Assembly (NCBI RefSeq): GCF_026342735.1
Contig: NZ_JAPEMM010000001.1
Span: 2,480,001 to 2,544,000 of the forward strand
Reading direction: 5' to 3'
From: Streptomyces sp. NBC_00193
GTDB taxonomy: Bacteria > Actinomycetota > Actinomycetes > Streptomycetales > Streptomycetaceae
DNA length: 64,000 nt
Translations under genes and position numbers: made by a program
Notes under the pieces: generated by a model
The model's database searches: none
The model's input: the letters and a program-made list of their open reading frames with translations, nothing else
Told to the model about the DNA's origin: nothing
Shown here: piece by piece, positions 55,891 to 64,000 of the stretch
Position numbering within the stretch: position 1 is the stretch's first letter
Layout of the letters: each line of letters begins with the position of its first letter

Positions 55891-56166
55891 GTGAAGTACA
55901 TCGAGCCCCAGACACCGCCCTCGCTGCCCTCGCCCACGAGCGCCGAGGTCCGGATCATCGCGCACACGCCCGAAGCCGCCCGAGCGGTCGCAGAAGCCCT
56001 CCGCGGCTGCTTCGCCGGCGCCGAACAGCGCAGTTACCCCGGTCGCGACGGCGGCACCCGGCTCCACCTCACCGTGGACACGGCGACACCCGCCGGCCCC
56101 ACCCGCACCTGGATGGCCGCCAGCAGGGCCCCGGTCGGCGCCGGCGCCCACTCCGACGAGACGTGA
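55891..56166 (+). CDS. Small protein of unknown function
   Basis: 91 residues from GTG 55891 with AAGGA 11 bases upstream. Alpha/beta core (AEVRIIAHTPEAARAVAEAL; GTRLHLTVDT). Sits 62 bases after the DUF5994 gene and is probably cotranscribed. Confidence 0.55.
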   Translation: MKYIEPQTPPSLPSPTSAEVRIIAHTPEAARAVAEALRGCFAGAEQRSYPGRDGGTRLHLTVDTATPAGPTRTWMAASRAPVGAGAHSDET

Positions 56167-56396
56167 GAGCGCCGGCGGTACGACACCGACGTCGACAGGT
56201 CTGCTGACCGGAGACGGCCCGGGGGCGGCAAGTCGTACGCCTCGGTAACCAACAGGCCGTGCCTGCAGGCTCGTTGTGGACCTGTGGCGGAGGACGAGAA
56301 CGGCTGCCGGAGCCGAAAACTTCTTGCAAAATGGTGCGGATCAGGGGGATCCGGGATCGCGGGTGGATTCCGTACGCGCAAGACGGGGGCAGCTCA

Positions 56397-57326
56397 GTGG
56401 GCATAGCGTTCTTCGACGCCATGGGGCTTGAGAAGAAGAACGACAAGCGGCGCAAGCGGCTGATCCAGCGCCAGGAGGCGCTCAGGGAAGGCCTCCTGGC
56501 CGAGGCGAAGGCGCAGGAGCGGGCGCGGCGCAGGGCTTACGGCAAGGCGCTCGTACCGTTCGCCGAGGTGTTCTCCCGGCTGAAGAACGTGGATCTGCCC
56601 GAGCTGGCGGCCCTCGCCGAGCCCGCGGTGGCGGAGCTGGTGGACGTGGAAGTGCGCCGCATCCAAGGGGACGCGGTGGCCGGGGTCCTCACCGTGGCGG
56701 GCGGTGTCGCCGTGGGGGCCGGTGCGGCCGCGGGGACGTTCGCCGCGGTGGGGGCGTTCGCCGCCGCGTCCACGGGAACGGCCATCTCCACCCTGTCCGG
56801 AGCGGCCGCGACGAGCGCCACGCTCGCCTGGCTGGGCGGCGGCTCGCTGGCGGCGGGCGGCGGCGGGGTGGCCGCCGGTACGGCGGTGCTCACGGGCATC
56901 GTGGCCCTGCCGGTCCTGCTGGCGGCGGGCGGCTTCTTCGAGTGGAAGGGCCGCAAGGACCTGCGTGCGGCGCGTGTCGAGGCCGCCGAACTCAAGAAGG
57001 CCGCCGCTGAACTCCGTATCCAGGAAGCGCGCGGCGCGGCCTCGGGCAAGCGCAGCCGGCAGGTACGGCAGCTGCTGAACGGGCTCCGCAAGGAGATCAG
57101 GCGCCGGCTGCCCTCCTTCCGGGCCCTGGTGGAGGAGCAGGAGGACTACGACGCCTACACGCCCGGGCAGCGGGCCGAGGTGGCCGTTCTCGTCGGGCTG
57201 GCCGGTGTCATGGCCGCCGTCATGGCGACTCCGCTCACCGACGAGAACGGCGATGTCACCGACCTGTCGGAGCGCGTGGTGAAGGACAGCCGTGCCCGGC
57301 TCGGAGCCCTCGTGACCGCCGCGTGA
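56397..57326 (+). CDS. Glycine-zipper membrane protein, first gene of a two-gene system
   Basis: 309 residues from GTG 56397 (GGGGG 8 bases upstream). Basic N-terminal helix (GLEKKNDKRRKRLIQRQEAL), then a Gly/Ala-rich membrane hairpin (about 85-185: SGAAATSATLAWLGGGSLAA, AGGGGVAAGTAVLTGIVALP), then a charged coiled coil (RAARVEAAELKKAAAELRIQ) and a helical C-terminus. This SGAAA-x-LAWLGGGSLAAGGGG hairpin recurs, as I recall it, in widespread bacterial proteins of unknown function. The stop overlaps the next gene as GTGA. A membrane-acting effector or scaffold is inference. Confidence 0.75.
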   Translation: MGIAFFDAMGLEKKNDKRRKRLIQRQEALREGLLAEAKAQERARRRAYGKALVPFAEVFSRLKNVDLPELAALAEPAVAELVDVEVRRIQGDAVAGVLTVAGGVAVGAGAAAGTFAAVGAFAAASTGTAISTLSGAAATSATLAWLGGGSLAAGGGGVAAGTAVLTGIVALPVLLAAGGFFEWKGRKDLRAARVEAAELKKAAAELRIQEARGAASGKRSRQVRQLLNGLRKEIRRRLPSFRALVEEQEDYDAYTPGQRAEVAVLVGLAGVMAAVMATPLTDENGDVTDLSERVVKDSRARLGALVTAA

Positions 57327-58831
57327 GCGGGCGGGAGGTGCATGAGCAGGAAGTGCACGACGCTCAGGCGCAGCCGGTGCCGGGGCGGGCGCTGCCCGGT
57401 GGGGTCGATGCCGCCGCCTGGGCGGTGGCCGATCTGGCGACCCGGCGGCTGGCCCTCGCCACCCTGGAGACGCTGCGGACCAGGAAGACGGCGCAGGCCC
57501 TGGCCACCCGCTACGTGAACATCGGCAACGAGCAGCGCGCCGGGCACCTCTTCGAGGTGATGCACGCGCTGTCCTTCAACCTGTCCGCCGTGGACAAGGG
57601 CTCTTCGCTGCGCGCCGTCGTCACCGAGTGGGCCCCGGGCGGTTCGCAGACCGACCCGGCCGACCTGAACCTCCTCGACGCGGGCCGTCTCGTGGGGCAG
57701 GCGCAGGCGAAGCTCTACCGACGAGCGTCCACCACGGCCGAGCAGTTGGCCCGGCCGCACTACGACGGCATGCAGCGCCTGGTGGCCTCCGACCGGCTGG
57801 CGGCCGTGGAGAACCTCCTGGACAAGCGGCTCACCATGCCCGCGGAGGGGCTCCGGTACGAGAACTACCAGGACGTCCGCGCCCATGTGACCGACCACCT
57901 CGAACGGGACGGCGTACGCAGCGAGGGCGTCACGCTCGACGAAGCGCACCGGGCGGCGCGCGACCCGCGCGGGTGGGCGGACCGGCAGTCCGCGCGCGCC
58001 GGGGCGCAGCAGCTGGCGGGTGCCGCCAAGTCCGCGGCCGTGCTGGGCGGGATCGCCGCCGGGGTGAGTGCGGCCGTGCGCGAGACGGCCCGTGTGCGGG
58101 CGGGTGAGACCTCGGCCTCCGTCGCCGCCTTCACGGCGGTCGGGTCGGCCGTCGGTGGGGCCGCCCGCTCCGGCGGGCTGGCCGCGCTCGGCGAAGCCGT
58201 CCGGATCTCCGCCGCCGCGGGTGTCCTGCCCGCCGCGCTGGGGGGCGGGTCGCTCCCCGGGGCCACCGCGCAGGCCGCGTTCGCCGTGGCGGAGGCCGGG
58301 CTGGACCTCGCGCGGGGCAAGATCAACCCGCGGCAGTTCGCCGCGAGCGCGTCGACCGCGGCCGTTTCCACCGGCCTCGCCTGGGGCTGCGGTGTCGTCG
58401 GCCAGACGCTCCTGCCCGTGCCCGTCGTGGGCGCGCTGGTGGGAGGGGTCGTGGGTCAGGTGGCTGCCGGCATCCTCGTCCAGGGTCTCCAGATCGCCGT
58501 CGTCGCGGCCCGTGCGGATGCCGCGGCGGAAGCCCGGGTCCGGCTCCTGGAACAGGAGGCCGCCACGGCGGTCCTGGTGGCCGACGCCTTGCGCCGTGCG
58601 ACGGAGCGGCTGGCCCGGGAGCGCAACGCCTATGTGGCCCGGGAGGTGCTCCCCCGGTTCGGCCGCGTGCAGTCCGCGCTGGCCGGGAAGCGTCCCGCTC
58701 TGGCCCTCGCGGAACTCGCGGAACTTACGCGGCAGTTCGGCGGACAGCCGGTCTACGGGACGCAGGAGGAGTTCGACGCGTGGATGCTCGACGCGTCGAC
58801 CTCGCTCACGCTGGACCCCAACTGGCGGTGA
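57323..58831 (+). CDS. Protein with PD-(D/E)xK-nuclease-like N-terminus and glycine-rich membrane region
   Basis: 502 residues from GTG 57323. The N-terminal part shows the pattern of PD-(D/E)xK enzymes: Glu78 in a helix (AGHLFEVMHALSFN), Asp114 (DPADLNLLDAG), Gln128-x-Lys130 (VGQAQAKLYRR). A middle part (about 225-400) is Gly/Ala-rich with several membrane-like stretches (SVAAFTAVGSAVGGAARSGG; VVGALVGGVVGQVAAGILVQ). A helical C-terminal part ends LTLDPNWR. The order suggests a nuclease domain tethered to a membrane-inserted effector. Coupled by 4 bases to the upstream membrane protein. Not recognised as any named system. Confidence 0.68.
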   Translation: MSGREVHEQEVHDAQAQPVPGRALPGGVDAAAWAVADLATRRLALATLETLRTRKTAQALATRYVNIGNEQRAGHLFEVMHALSFNLSAVDKGSSLRAVVTEWAPGGSQTDPADLNLLDAGRLVGQAQAKLYRRASTTAEQLARPHYDGMQRLVASDRLAAVENLLDKRLTMPAEGLRYENYQDVRAHVTDHLERDGVRSEGVTLDEAHRAARDPRGWADRQSARAGAQQLAGAAKSAAVLGGIAAGVSAAVRETARVRAGETSASVAAFTAVGSAVGGAARSGGLAALGEAVRISAAAGVLPAALGGGSLPGATAQAAFAVAEAGLDLARGKINPRQFAASASTAAVSTGLAWGCGVVGQTLLPVPVVGALVGGVVGQVAAGILVQGLQIAVVAARADAAAEARVRLLEQEAATAVLVADALRRATERLARERNAYVAREVLPRFGRVQSALAGKRPALALAELAELTRQFGGQPVYGTQEEFDAWMLDASTSLTLDPNWR

Positions 58832-58865
58832 GATACCGCCGGATGCCCCGGTGCACCCGGGCTCG

Positions 58866-59852
58866 TCACCAGTCGGTGACGAGCGCCGCGTCCGGTTCGT
58901 GCTGCCGCCAGGCTCCGGCGAGCCGGAGGAGGCGGGCCGGGGCGGCGATGCCGCGTACGGCTGCGATCTTGTCCTCGGTGACCTCGAACGCCACGGCGCC
59001 CACGACCTGGTCGCCGAGGACGAAGAGGAGGGCGGGGGCGGCGTTGACGACCGCGTAGTGGAGGGCGAGCGCACCGCCGGCGAGCCGCTGCTTCGCGGGG
59101 GTGGAGGTGAAACCGCCCCGCAGGACGGTGGCGACCCGCCGCGGGGTGTCGTACCGCAGCAGCTTCCTGGCCAGGCCGTTGCCGTCGGAGAGGGCGATCA
59201 CGTCGTCGGTGAGCAGGGCCACCAGCCGGTCGGTGCGGCCCGAGGTGGCGGCGGTCAGGAACTCTTCCACGATCCTGCGCGCCGCGGCGGGGTCGACCTC
59301 ACCTCCGCCGCGGCGGCGGGTGGCGGTGACGCGGGTCCGGGCACGGTGCAGGTGCTGCTGACTCGCGGACTCCGAGATGGCGAGGATCTCGGCGATCTCC
59401 GCGTGGCCGTAGGAGAACGCTTCGCGCAGGATGTAGACGGCCCGCTCGACGGGTGTCAGGCGCTCCATGACGGTCAGCACGGCCAGGGAGACCGATTCGC
59501 GCTGCTCGAAGGTGTCGGCCGGGCCGAGCATCGGGTCGCCGTCGAGGAGCAGTTCGGGGAACCAGGCGCCGGCGCTGCGTTCGCGGCGGGCCTGCGCCGA
59601 GCGGAGCCGGTCGAGGCACAGGTTGGTGACGACCTTGGTCAGCCATGCCTCCGGCACCCTGATCTGCTGCCGGTCGGCGGCCTGCCAGTGCAAGAAGGCG
59701 TCCTGCACGGCGTCCTGGGCGTCGGCGGCGGAGCCCAGCAGGCGGTAGGCCAGCGAGGCCAGCCGGTTCCGGGAGGCCTCGAACCGGTCGGTGTCGAACG
59801 GGTCGGCCCCGAGCCGGTCGGAGCCGAAGCCGTCGGTTGCGGTGCTGTCCAC
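58866..59852 (-). CDS. ECF41-type sigma factor with SnoaL-like C-terminal domain
   Basis: 328 residues. Region 2 (SRNRLASLAYRLLGSAADAQ, DAVQDAFLHWQAA) and region 4 (YGHAEIAEILAISESASQQH) are followed by a SnoaL-like domain (about 205-320) that in ECF41 factors tunes activity. The conserved DGGGK and NPDKL-type motifs of ECF41 are changed here (LSDGNGLARKL; APARL). The oxidoreductase gene 4 bases upstream fits the ECF41 habit of lying beside its target. Confidence 0.86.
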   Translation of the reverse strand: MDSTATDGFGSDRLGADPFDTDRFEASRNRLASLAYRLLGSAADAQDAVQDAFLHWQAADRQQIRVPEAWLTKVVTNLCLDRLRSAQARRERSAGAWFPELLLDGDPMLGPADTFEQRESVSLAVLTVMERLTPVERAVYILREAFSYGHAEIAEILAISESASQQHLHRARTRVTATRRRGGGEVDPAAARRIVEEFLTAATSGRTDRLVALLTDDVIALSDGNGLARKLLRYDTPRRVATVLRGGFTSTPAKQRLAGGALALHYAVVNAAPALLFVLGDQVVGAVAFEVTEDKIAAVRGIAAPARLLRLAGAWRQHEPDAALVTDW

Positions 59853-59856
59853 GGGG

Positions 59857-61125
59857 TCACCCTAGGCGCGGCTGGGCGACGGCCGTGCCGGCGGGGGCGT
59901 CCGGCGCGTACGGGACCGCGTGCCCGGTGGACCGGTCCGGCGCGGGGACCGTGTGGCGACGGCGCACGGGCAGGCCGAAGGTCGGGTGCGAGGTGGTCCA
60001 CAGCGACATCGCGAGGATGGCCGCCTTGATCCGCGCCGCCTTCCGGCCGCCCGTGTACGCCGGCTTCGCCTGCGCCGCGCCGTCGACCAGCTGCAGGATC
60101 CCGTCCCGGCGCCCGAGGCTGATGTGGTTGCCCGGGTAGGCCAGCTTGACGGTTCCGGTCCCGCTGCCGGTCAGGGTCCCCATGATGGCCTTCACGGCCT
60201 GCATCGCGGTGAAACCGGCCGAGGCGCAGGACATCGGCAGCGGCAGGCCGTTCTCGCCGAGGGTGTGGACGCTGTCACCGGCGGCGTAGACGTTCGGGTG
60301 CGAGAGCGAGCGCATGGTGCGGTCGACGAGGATCCGTCCGTCGGCGGTGACCTCCAGCCCGGCGGCGGCGGCGAGGGGGGCGACCGCGAACCCGGCGGTC
60401 CACACCGTCGCGTCGGACCGCAGGGCGGTGCCGTCGGCGCACCGGATCCCGGTCGCTTCGACGGCTTCGACGGCGGTGTGTTCCACGACGGTGATGCCCA
60501 GCCGGTCGCAGGCCCGGCGCAGGTGGCTGCGGGCTCCGGCGGAGAGCCGGTCGCCCAGCTCTCCGCGGGCGACCAGCGTCACCGACAGGCCGGGCCGGGA
60601 TTCGGCGATCTCGGTGGCGGTCTCGATGCCGGTCAGCCCGTCGCCGACGACCACGACGGTGCCGCCCTCCCCGAGGCCGTCCAGGCGCGCGCGCAGGCGC
60701 AGGGCCGAGGGCCGGGCGGAGACGTCGAAGGCGTGGTCGGCCACGCCGGGGACACCGCGGTCGTCGCCGTGGCTGCCGAGCGCGTAGAGCAGGGTGTCGT
60801 AGCCGAGCTCGTAGCCGAGCCCGTCGGCTCCGGCGTCGGTGCCGCCGTCGGCGGGGGTCACGGTGACGGCCTGGCGCTCCGGGTCGACGGCGGTGACGCG
60901 CGCCAGGTGCAGCCGGATGCCCGTGCCCGCGAACACGTCGGCGAGCTTCCGGCTGACGATCTCCCGGCCTGCCGCGAGCTCGTGCAGCCGCAGCCGCTCG
61001 ACGAAGTCCGGCTCGGCGTTGACCACGGTGATCTCGGTGTCCGCCGGGGACAGCCGACGGGCCAGGTTCCCGGCCGCGTAGGCCCCGGCGTAGCCGGCAC
61101 CGAGGACGACGATGCGGTGCTTCAT
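59857..61125 (-). CDS. FAD-dependent NADH dehydrogenase-like oxidoreductase
   Basis: 422 residues. FAD site VVLGAGYAGAYAAGNLARRL at the start; NAD site VVVVGDGLTGIETATEIAE near 155; FAD-closing motif NVYAAGDSVHTLGENGLPLP near 280. Type II NADH dehydrogenase/carotenoid oxidoreductase family, cytoplasmic or membrane-peripheral. Operon with the ECF41-type sigma factor. Electron acceptor not predictable. Confidence 0.87.
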   Translation of the reverse strand: MKHRIVVLGAGYAGAYAAGNLARRLSPADTEITVVNAEPDFVERLRLHELAAGREIVSRKLADVFAGTGIRLHLARVTAVDPERQAVTVTPADGGTDAGADGLGYELGYDTLLYALGSHGDDRGVPGVADHAFDVSARPSALRLRARLDGLGEGGTVVVVGDGLTGIETATEIAESRPGLSVTLVARGELGDRLSAGARSHLRRACDRLGITVVEHTAVEAVEATGIRCADGTALRSDATVWTAGFAVAPLAAAAGLEVTADGRILVDRTMRSLSHPNVYAAGDSVHTLGENGLPLPMSCASAGFTAMQAVKAIMGTLTGSGTGTVKLAYPGNHISLGRRDGILQLVDGAAQAKPAYTGGRKAARIKAAILAMSLWTTSHPTFGLPVRRRHTVPAPDRSTGHAVPYAPDAPAGTAVAQPRLG

Positions 61126-61211
61126 GTGACGCTCCTGTCGGTTCGCTGGGCTCTCGGTGACTTGAGCGGGACAGCGCAGCGATTCCTGACAGGAACCTCA
61201 CGTGACGTGGG

Positions 61212-61857
61212 TCACAGGCCGGTGGGGGCTCCGGGGATCCGGGCCGCCAGGCCGTCCAGCAGCGCCTGGAGGCCGAAGTCGAAGGTGTCGTCCGGGGCCT
61301 CGGCGTAGTCGGGGCCGGAGACCGACCCGATCCGGTCCCGCAGCCGGGGGAACTGCGAGGCGGCCTCGGTCGCCTGCTGCACGACGGCGCCGAGGACCGC
61401 CTCGGCATCGCCGCCCTCGCGTTCGATCCGGCGGGTGAGGGAGGCGGTGGCGGCGGCCGGGGCCGCGTTGCCGAGGACGTACGTGAAGACGGAGGCGGCG
61501 GCCCGGTCCGCCTGGGGGCCGCCGAAGCCGGCCTTCTCGTAGACGGCGAGGGTGTGGTCGTCGTGGCGGGCCTTGCCGACGCCGTGGAAGAGGTGGGTCG
61601 CGAAGGCCTGCACCAGCCAGGGGTGACGGGTGAACATCCCGTACAGGTCACCGGCCATGGCGGTGGCGGCGGCGCGCCAGTCGACCGCGTCGAGGTCGGG
61701 CAGCCGGACCTCGTCCCACACCTGGTCGCCGGCGAGGGTGAGCAGGTCGTCCTTGTTCTTGACGTGCCAGTAGACGGCGGTGGCGGCCGAGTTCAGCCGC
61801 TTGCCCAGGGCGCGCATGTTGAGGCCTTCCAGGCCTTCGGCGTCGAGCAGTTCGCTT
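61212..61857 (-). pseudogene. TetR-family regulator lacking its first about 25 residues
   Basis: The frame starts abruptly at ELLDAEGLEGLNMRALGKRL (HTH second half) and continues normally to the end (YWHVKNKDDLLTLAGDQVWD; TetR_C domain to 61212). Residues before the second HTH helix are missing, replaced by the junction at about 61857. Translation from the internal ATG 61817 is possible but would lack half the DNA-binding domain. Confidence 0.75.
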
Positions 61858-62212
61858 CGACGCCAGTGGCCACGAGTGGTGGGCTCCGGGCTCCTTCGCC
61901 GCCGCGAGCCTCGCCGCCGCCGCCCTCAACCTGGCCGGCAATCCGCTCGGCACCACCCTGACCTGGATCTTCTCCACGCTCGCACTCCTCGCGAACGTCC
62001 TGATCCTGCAGAGCCAGCTCGGCGCCGTGAAGTCCGTACAGGCGGCGTTTCGCCGCAAGGGCGACCCCGAGCTGCTGCGCGTCGACGTCCCCGCCTTCCT
62101 CAAGGCCGCCGAGGGCGCGTTCCCCTCCTGGACCCGGGTCCTGCAGAACGTCCGCCACGCCGTGGTCTTCGCCGGTTCCGCGCTGGCCCTGACCGTCGCC
62201 GCCTTCGCCTGA
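61858..62212 (+). pseudogene. C-terminal part of a membrane protein, joined head-to-head to the TetR gene
   Basis: The frame (codons from 61859, stop at 62210) reads HEWWAPGSFAAASLAAAALN, LAGNPLGTTLTWIFSTLALL, QSQLGAVKSVQAAFRRKGDP, and HAVVFAGSALALTVAAFA. Two helices and a cytoplasmic loop remain; there is no start codon of its own. The 5' part was lost at the same junction as the TetR N-terminus. Confidence 0.65.
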
Positions 62213-62240
62213 GGAGTGGGTGGCGCCATCAATGCCTAGC

Positions 62241-62274
62241 AGTGGTGCCATATATGTGCCATCATGGCACCACT
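62241..62274. promoter_or_regulatory. Nested palindrome, operator-like, before gtrA-like gene
   Basis: AGTGGTGCCAT (62241-62251) and ATGGCACCACT (62264-62274) are perfect inverted copies. Between and overlapping them lies a second perfect dyad GTGCCAT-C-ATGGCAC (62256-62270). So three copies of GTGCCAT are arranged as overlapping palindromes, typical of a cooperative small repressor (ribbon-helix-helix type). No candidate repressor gene is adjacent. Confidence 0.7.
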
Positions 62275-62343
62275 ACGGCACAGCTCGCTGGCGTGCGGCC
62301 ATGGCCCACGCGTCCACGGAGTCACCATCGGAGGGGTCGGATC

Positions 62344-62847
62344 ATGGAGACAGTGCAGAGCGGGAAGCGGACCGCCACCGGCGCCCTCACCGCCTTCACC
62401 CGCTTCGTGGTCTGCGGCGGAGGGGTGGGAGTGGCCTCCAGCTTCGCCGTCGCGGGCCTCGCCTCCTGGATCCCCTGGGTCCTGGCCAACGCCCTGATCA
62501 CCGCGGGCTCCACGCTCCTCGCCACCGAACTGCACGCCCGCTTCACCTTCGGCGCCGGCGGACGGGCGACCTGGCGCCAGCACGCGCAGTCGGCCGGATC
62601 CGCGGCCGCCGCGTACGGGGTGACCTGCGCGGCGGTGCTCGTCCTGCGGCAGCTCGACGCCTCGCCCGGTGCCGTGCGCGAACAGGTCGTCTACCTGTCC
62701 GCCTCCGCGCTCGCCGGCGTCGCGCGGTTCGCGGTGCTGCGCCTCGTCGTCTTCGCACAGCACCGCTCGAAGGCCGCGTCCGCCGTGCACACCGTCCGTA
62801 CCCACCGCACGGTGCCCACGGCCTCGGACCTGTGCCGCGCGGCCTGA
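62344..62847 (+). CDS. GtrA-like four-helix membrane protein
   Basis: 167 residues from ATG 62344. Four helices: AFTRFVVCGGGVGVASSFAV, WIPWVLANALITAGSTLLAT, SAAAAYGVTCAAVLVLRQL, VYLSASALAGVARFAVLRLV. The ELHARFTFG signature corresponds to the N-x-x-RFxF motif of GtrA. The family helps flip lipid-linked sugars across the membrane. 70 bases downstream of the nested palindrome. Confidence 0.75.
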   Translation: METVQSGKRTATGALTAFTRFVVCGGGVGVASSFAVAGLASWIPWVLANALITAGSTLLATELHARFTFGAGGRATWRQHAQSAGSAAAAYGVTCAAVLVLRQLDASPGAVREQVVYLSASALAGVARFAVLRLVVFAQHRSKAASAVHTVRTHRTVPTASDLCRAA

Positions 62848-62860
62848 CGAGCTCAGGACC

Positions 62861-64000
62861 TCAAGGCGTGACGATCGGGAACGCCGCGTCGGCCTTGGTC
62901 ACGTAGGAGAACAGGCGGCTGAGGAGGGCCGGGGATCCCGCGGTGGAGATGCTGTCCGGGGCCCGGCCCGCGAGGACGGCCAGGAGTTGGGGCTTGGTGA
63001 GGGTGAGGGTCAGGACCGCCGGGGTGCGGGGATCGGTGACGGTGCGGTGGGTGAGGGCGCCGTTGTGGAGGGTGAGGCGGTGGTGGCTGCCCTCGTCGGT
63101 GAGGACGAGGTCGATGGTGAGGTCCTCGTCCCAGGCCCGGGGGCCGTCGATCCGGACGGCGATCGAGTCGATGAGCATGTCGGTGGTCAGGGCCGTCGCC
63201 ATCTCGGGGTTGGCCGTGTCGAGCAGGGCCGCGTTCTCGCCGTGGCGCAGTTCCATGGCGGAGGTGAGGTAGAAGTTGCGCCAGGGGCCGTTCTCCGCGC
63301 CGTGGCCGAGCGTGTCGTAGACCCCGGCGAGGGCCTCCTTGGCGTCCGTACGGCCCGGCTCGGCGAAGACCAGGTGGTTGAGCAGGGTGGCCGCGAAGCG
63401 GAGGTCGCCGGAGTCGGCGTAGGCGCGGGCCTTGGCCAGGGTCTGGTCGGCGCCGCCCATCGAGTCGACGTAGCGCCGGGCGAGTTCGACCGGCGGGTGC
63501 TCCCAGAGGGTCGCGACGTTGCCGTTGAACCAGCCGAGGTAACGCTGGCAGATCGCCTTGACGTTGTGGGAGAGCGAGCCGTAATAGCCGCGCGCGTGCC
63601 AGGAGTTCTCCAGGGCGGGCGGCAGCTGCAGTTCCTCGGCGATCTCCGGTCCCGTCAGGCCGTCGTTGAGCAGGCGCAGGGTCTGGTCGTGCATGTACGC
63701 GTACAGGTCGCGCTGGGCGGAGAGGAAGGTGACGACGTTCTCCCGGCCCCAGGTGGGCCAGTGGTGGGAGGCGAAGGCCACGTCGTAGCCGTCACCGAAG
63801 TACTCGATCTGCTCCAGGAAGCCGGCCGGGGCGAGGATCGGCACGCCTTCCTCGGTGCCGCGCGGGAGCACGCCGCGGGCGCCGCCGAAGTGGTCGCCGT
63901 GCGAGTGCGTGTAGATCAGGCCGGTGACCGGGCGGTCCCCGCGGTGCTCGCGGTACAGCCCCAGCGCGGCGGCGGCGGTCTCGGCGGAGATGAGCGGGTC
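62861..64000 (-). CDS. Alkyl sulfatase (metallo-beta-lactamase fold), C-terminal part; runs off the window
   Basis: About 380 residues are present; the N-terminus lies beyond 64000. The metal-binding motif YTHSHGDHFGG is at the right edge (about 63910). Then VAFASHHWPTWGRENVVTFL and NWLG-type segments, the alkyl-sulfatase dimerisation domain (ENSWHARGYYGSLSHNVKAI, RYLGWFNGNVATLWEHPPVE) and a C-terminal SCP2-like domain (AVRIDGPRAWDEDLTIDLVL). SdsA1-type enzymes cut long-chain alkyl sulfates. No signal peptide can be judged. Confidence 0.92.
   Translation of the reverse strand, partial: DPLISAETAAAALGLYREHRGDRPVTGLIYTHSHGDHFGGARGVLPRGTEEGVPILAPAGFLEQIEYFGDGYDVAFASHHWPTWGRENVVTFLSAQRDLYAYMHDQTLRLLNDGLTGPEIAEELQLPPALENSWHARGYYGSLSHNVKAICQRYLGWFNGNVATLWEHPPVELARRYVDSMGGADQTLAKARAYADSGDLRFAATLLNHLVFAEPGRTDAKEALAGVYDTLGHGAENGPWRNFYLTSAMELRHGENAALLDTANPEMATALTTDMLIDSIAVRIDGPRAWDEDLTIDLVLTDEGSHHRLTLHNGALTHRTVTDPRTPAVLTLTLTKPQLLAVLAGRAPDSISTAGSPALLSRLFSYVTKADAAFPIVTP

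Overview
The window is high-GC actinobacterial DNA, almost certainly a Streptomyces chromosome. The evidence is strong G/C bias at third codon positions, many GTG starts, 4-base ATGA/GTGA gene overlaps, the dnaK-grpE-dnaJ-hspR order with HAIR operators, a RheA/hsp18 pair, and secreted polysaccharide hydrolases. No plasmid, phage or CRISPR structure was found.

Layout. 1-14.2 kb is core chromosome. It holds the end of clpB with a HspR operator, a flavin/F420-type oxidoreductase, a small module (secreted peptide with three DLGWD repeats, a coupled Rieske-like protein, and a divergent TrmB/LuxR-type regulator), the minus-strand dnaK operon, a sugar transferase, a membrane iron-sulfur oxidoreductase, a secreted cell-surface protein, a Yip1 protein, a phosphoribosyltransferase and dcd. 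14.18-31.0 kb is an accretion of four genomic islands at the 3' end of a tRNA-Gly(CCC) gene. The 3' half of the tRNA plus its terminator hairpin recurs at 14.21, 17.37, 20.08, 22.04 and 30.93 kb, and no integrase gene is left between the copies. The islands carry a two-component system, DUF998 and other membrane proteins, an AbiE-type toxin-antitoxin pair whose toxin has an in-frame stop, an intact IS30 element, and a plant-polysaccharide set (membrane ECF sigma factor with an arabinose-binding-type domain, GH10-CBM13-GH62 xylanase/arabinofuranosidase, CBM13-GH74 xyloglucanase).

31.4-34.4 kb is a heat-shock locus: rheA, its operator, hsp18, two DUF2267 genes and a cupredoxin. 34.9-44.0 kb looks like an uncharacterised biosynthetic cluster with an Fe(II)/2-oxoglutarate oxygenase, an IS701-like transposase gene, two YrdC/Sua5-like proteins, an MFS exporter, a LeuC/LeuD-like dehydratase pair and two PEBP-type proteins. 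It is followed by a second small secreted peptide (ending DATWG) and a second TrmB/LuxR-type regulator, a paralogue of the module at 1-2.6 kb. 46.3-64 kb mixes decayed genes (TetR and carboxylesterase remnants, a broken Ser/Thr kinase, a truncated TetR joined head-to-head to a truncated membrane protein) with intact ones: a DUF4232 lipoprotein, a membrane HTH protein, a TauE/SafE permease, a second two-component system, a two-gene glycine-zipper/nuclease-like system, an ECF41-type sigma factor with its oxidoreductase, GtrA, and a partial alkyl sulfatase.

Best candidates for something undescribed are (i) the duplicated peptide plus TrmB/LuxR regulator modules, whose predicted mature peptides end in D-x-x-W-[D/G]; (ii) the two-gene membrane/nuclease-like operon at 56.4-58.8 kb; (iii) the cluster at 34.9-44 kb; and (iv) the sigma factor that carries its own zinc motif, membrane segments and sugar-binding domain. 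All functions are assigned by reading motifs by eye; no database search was run.
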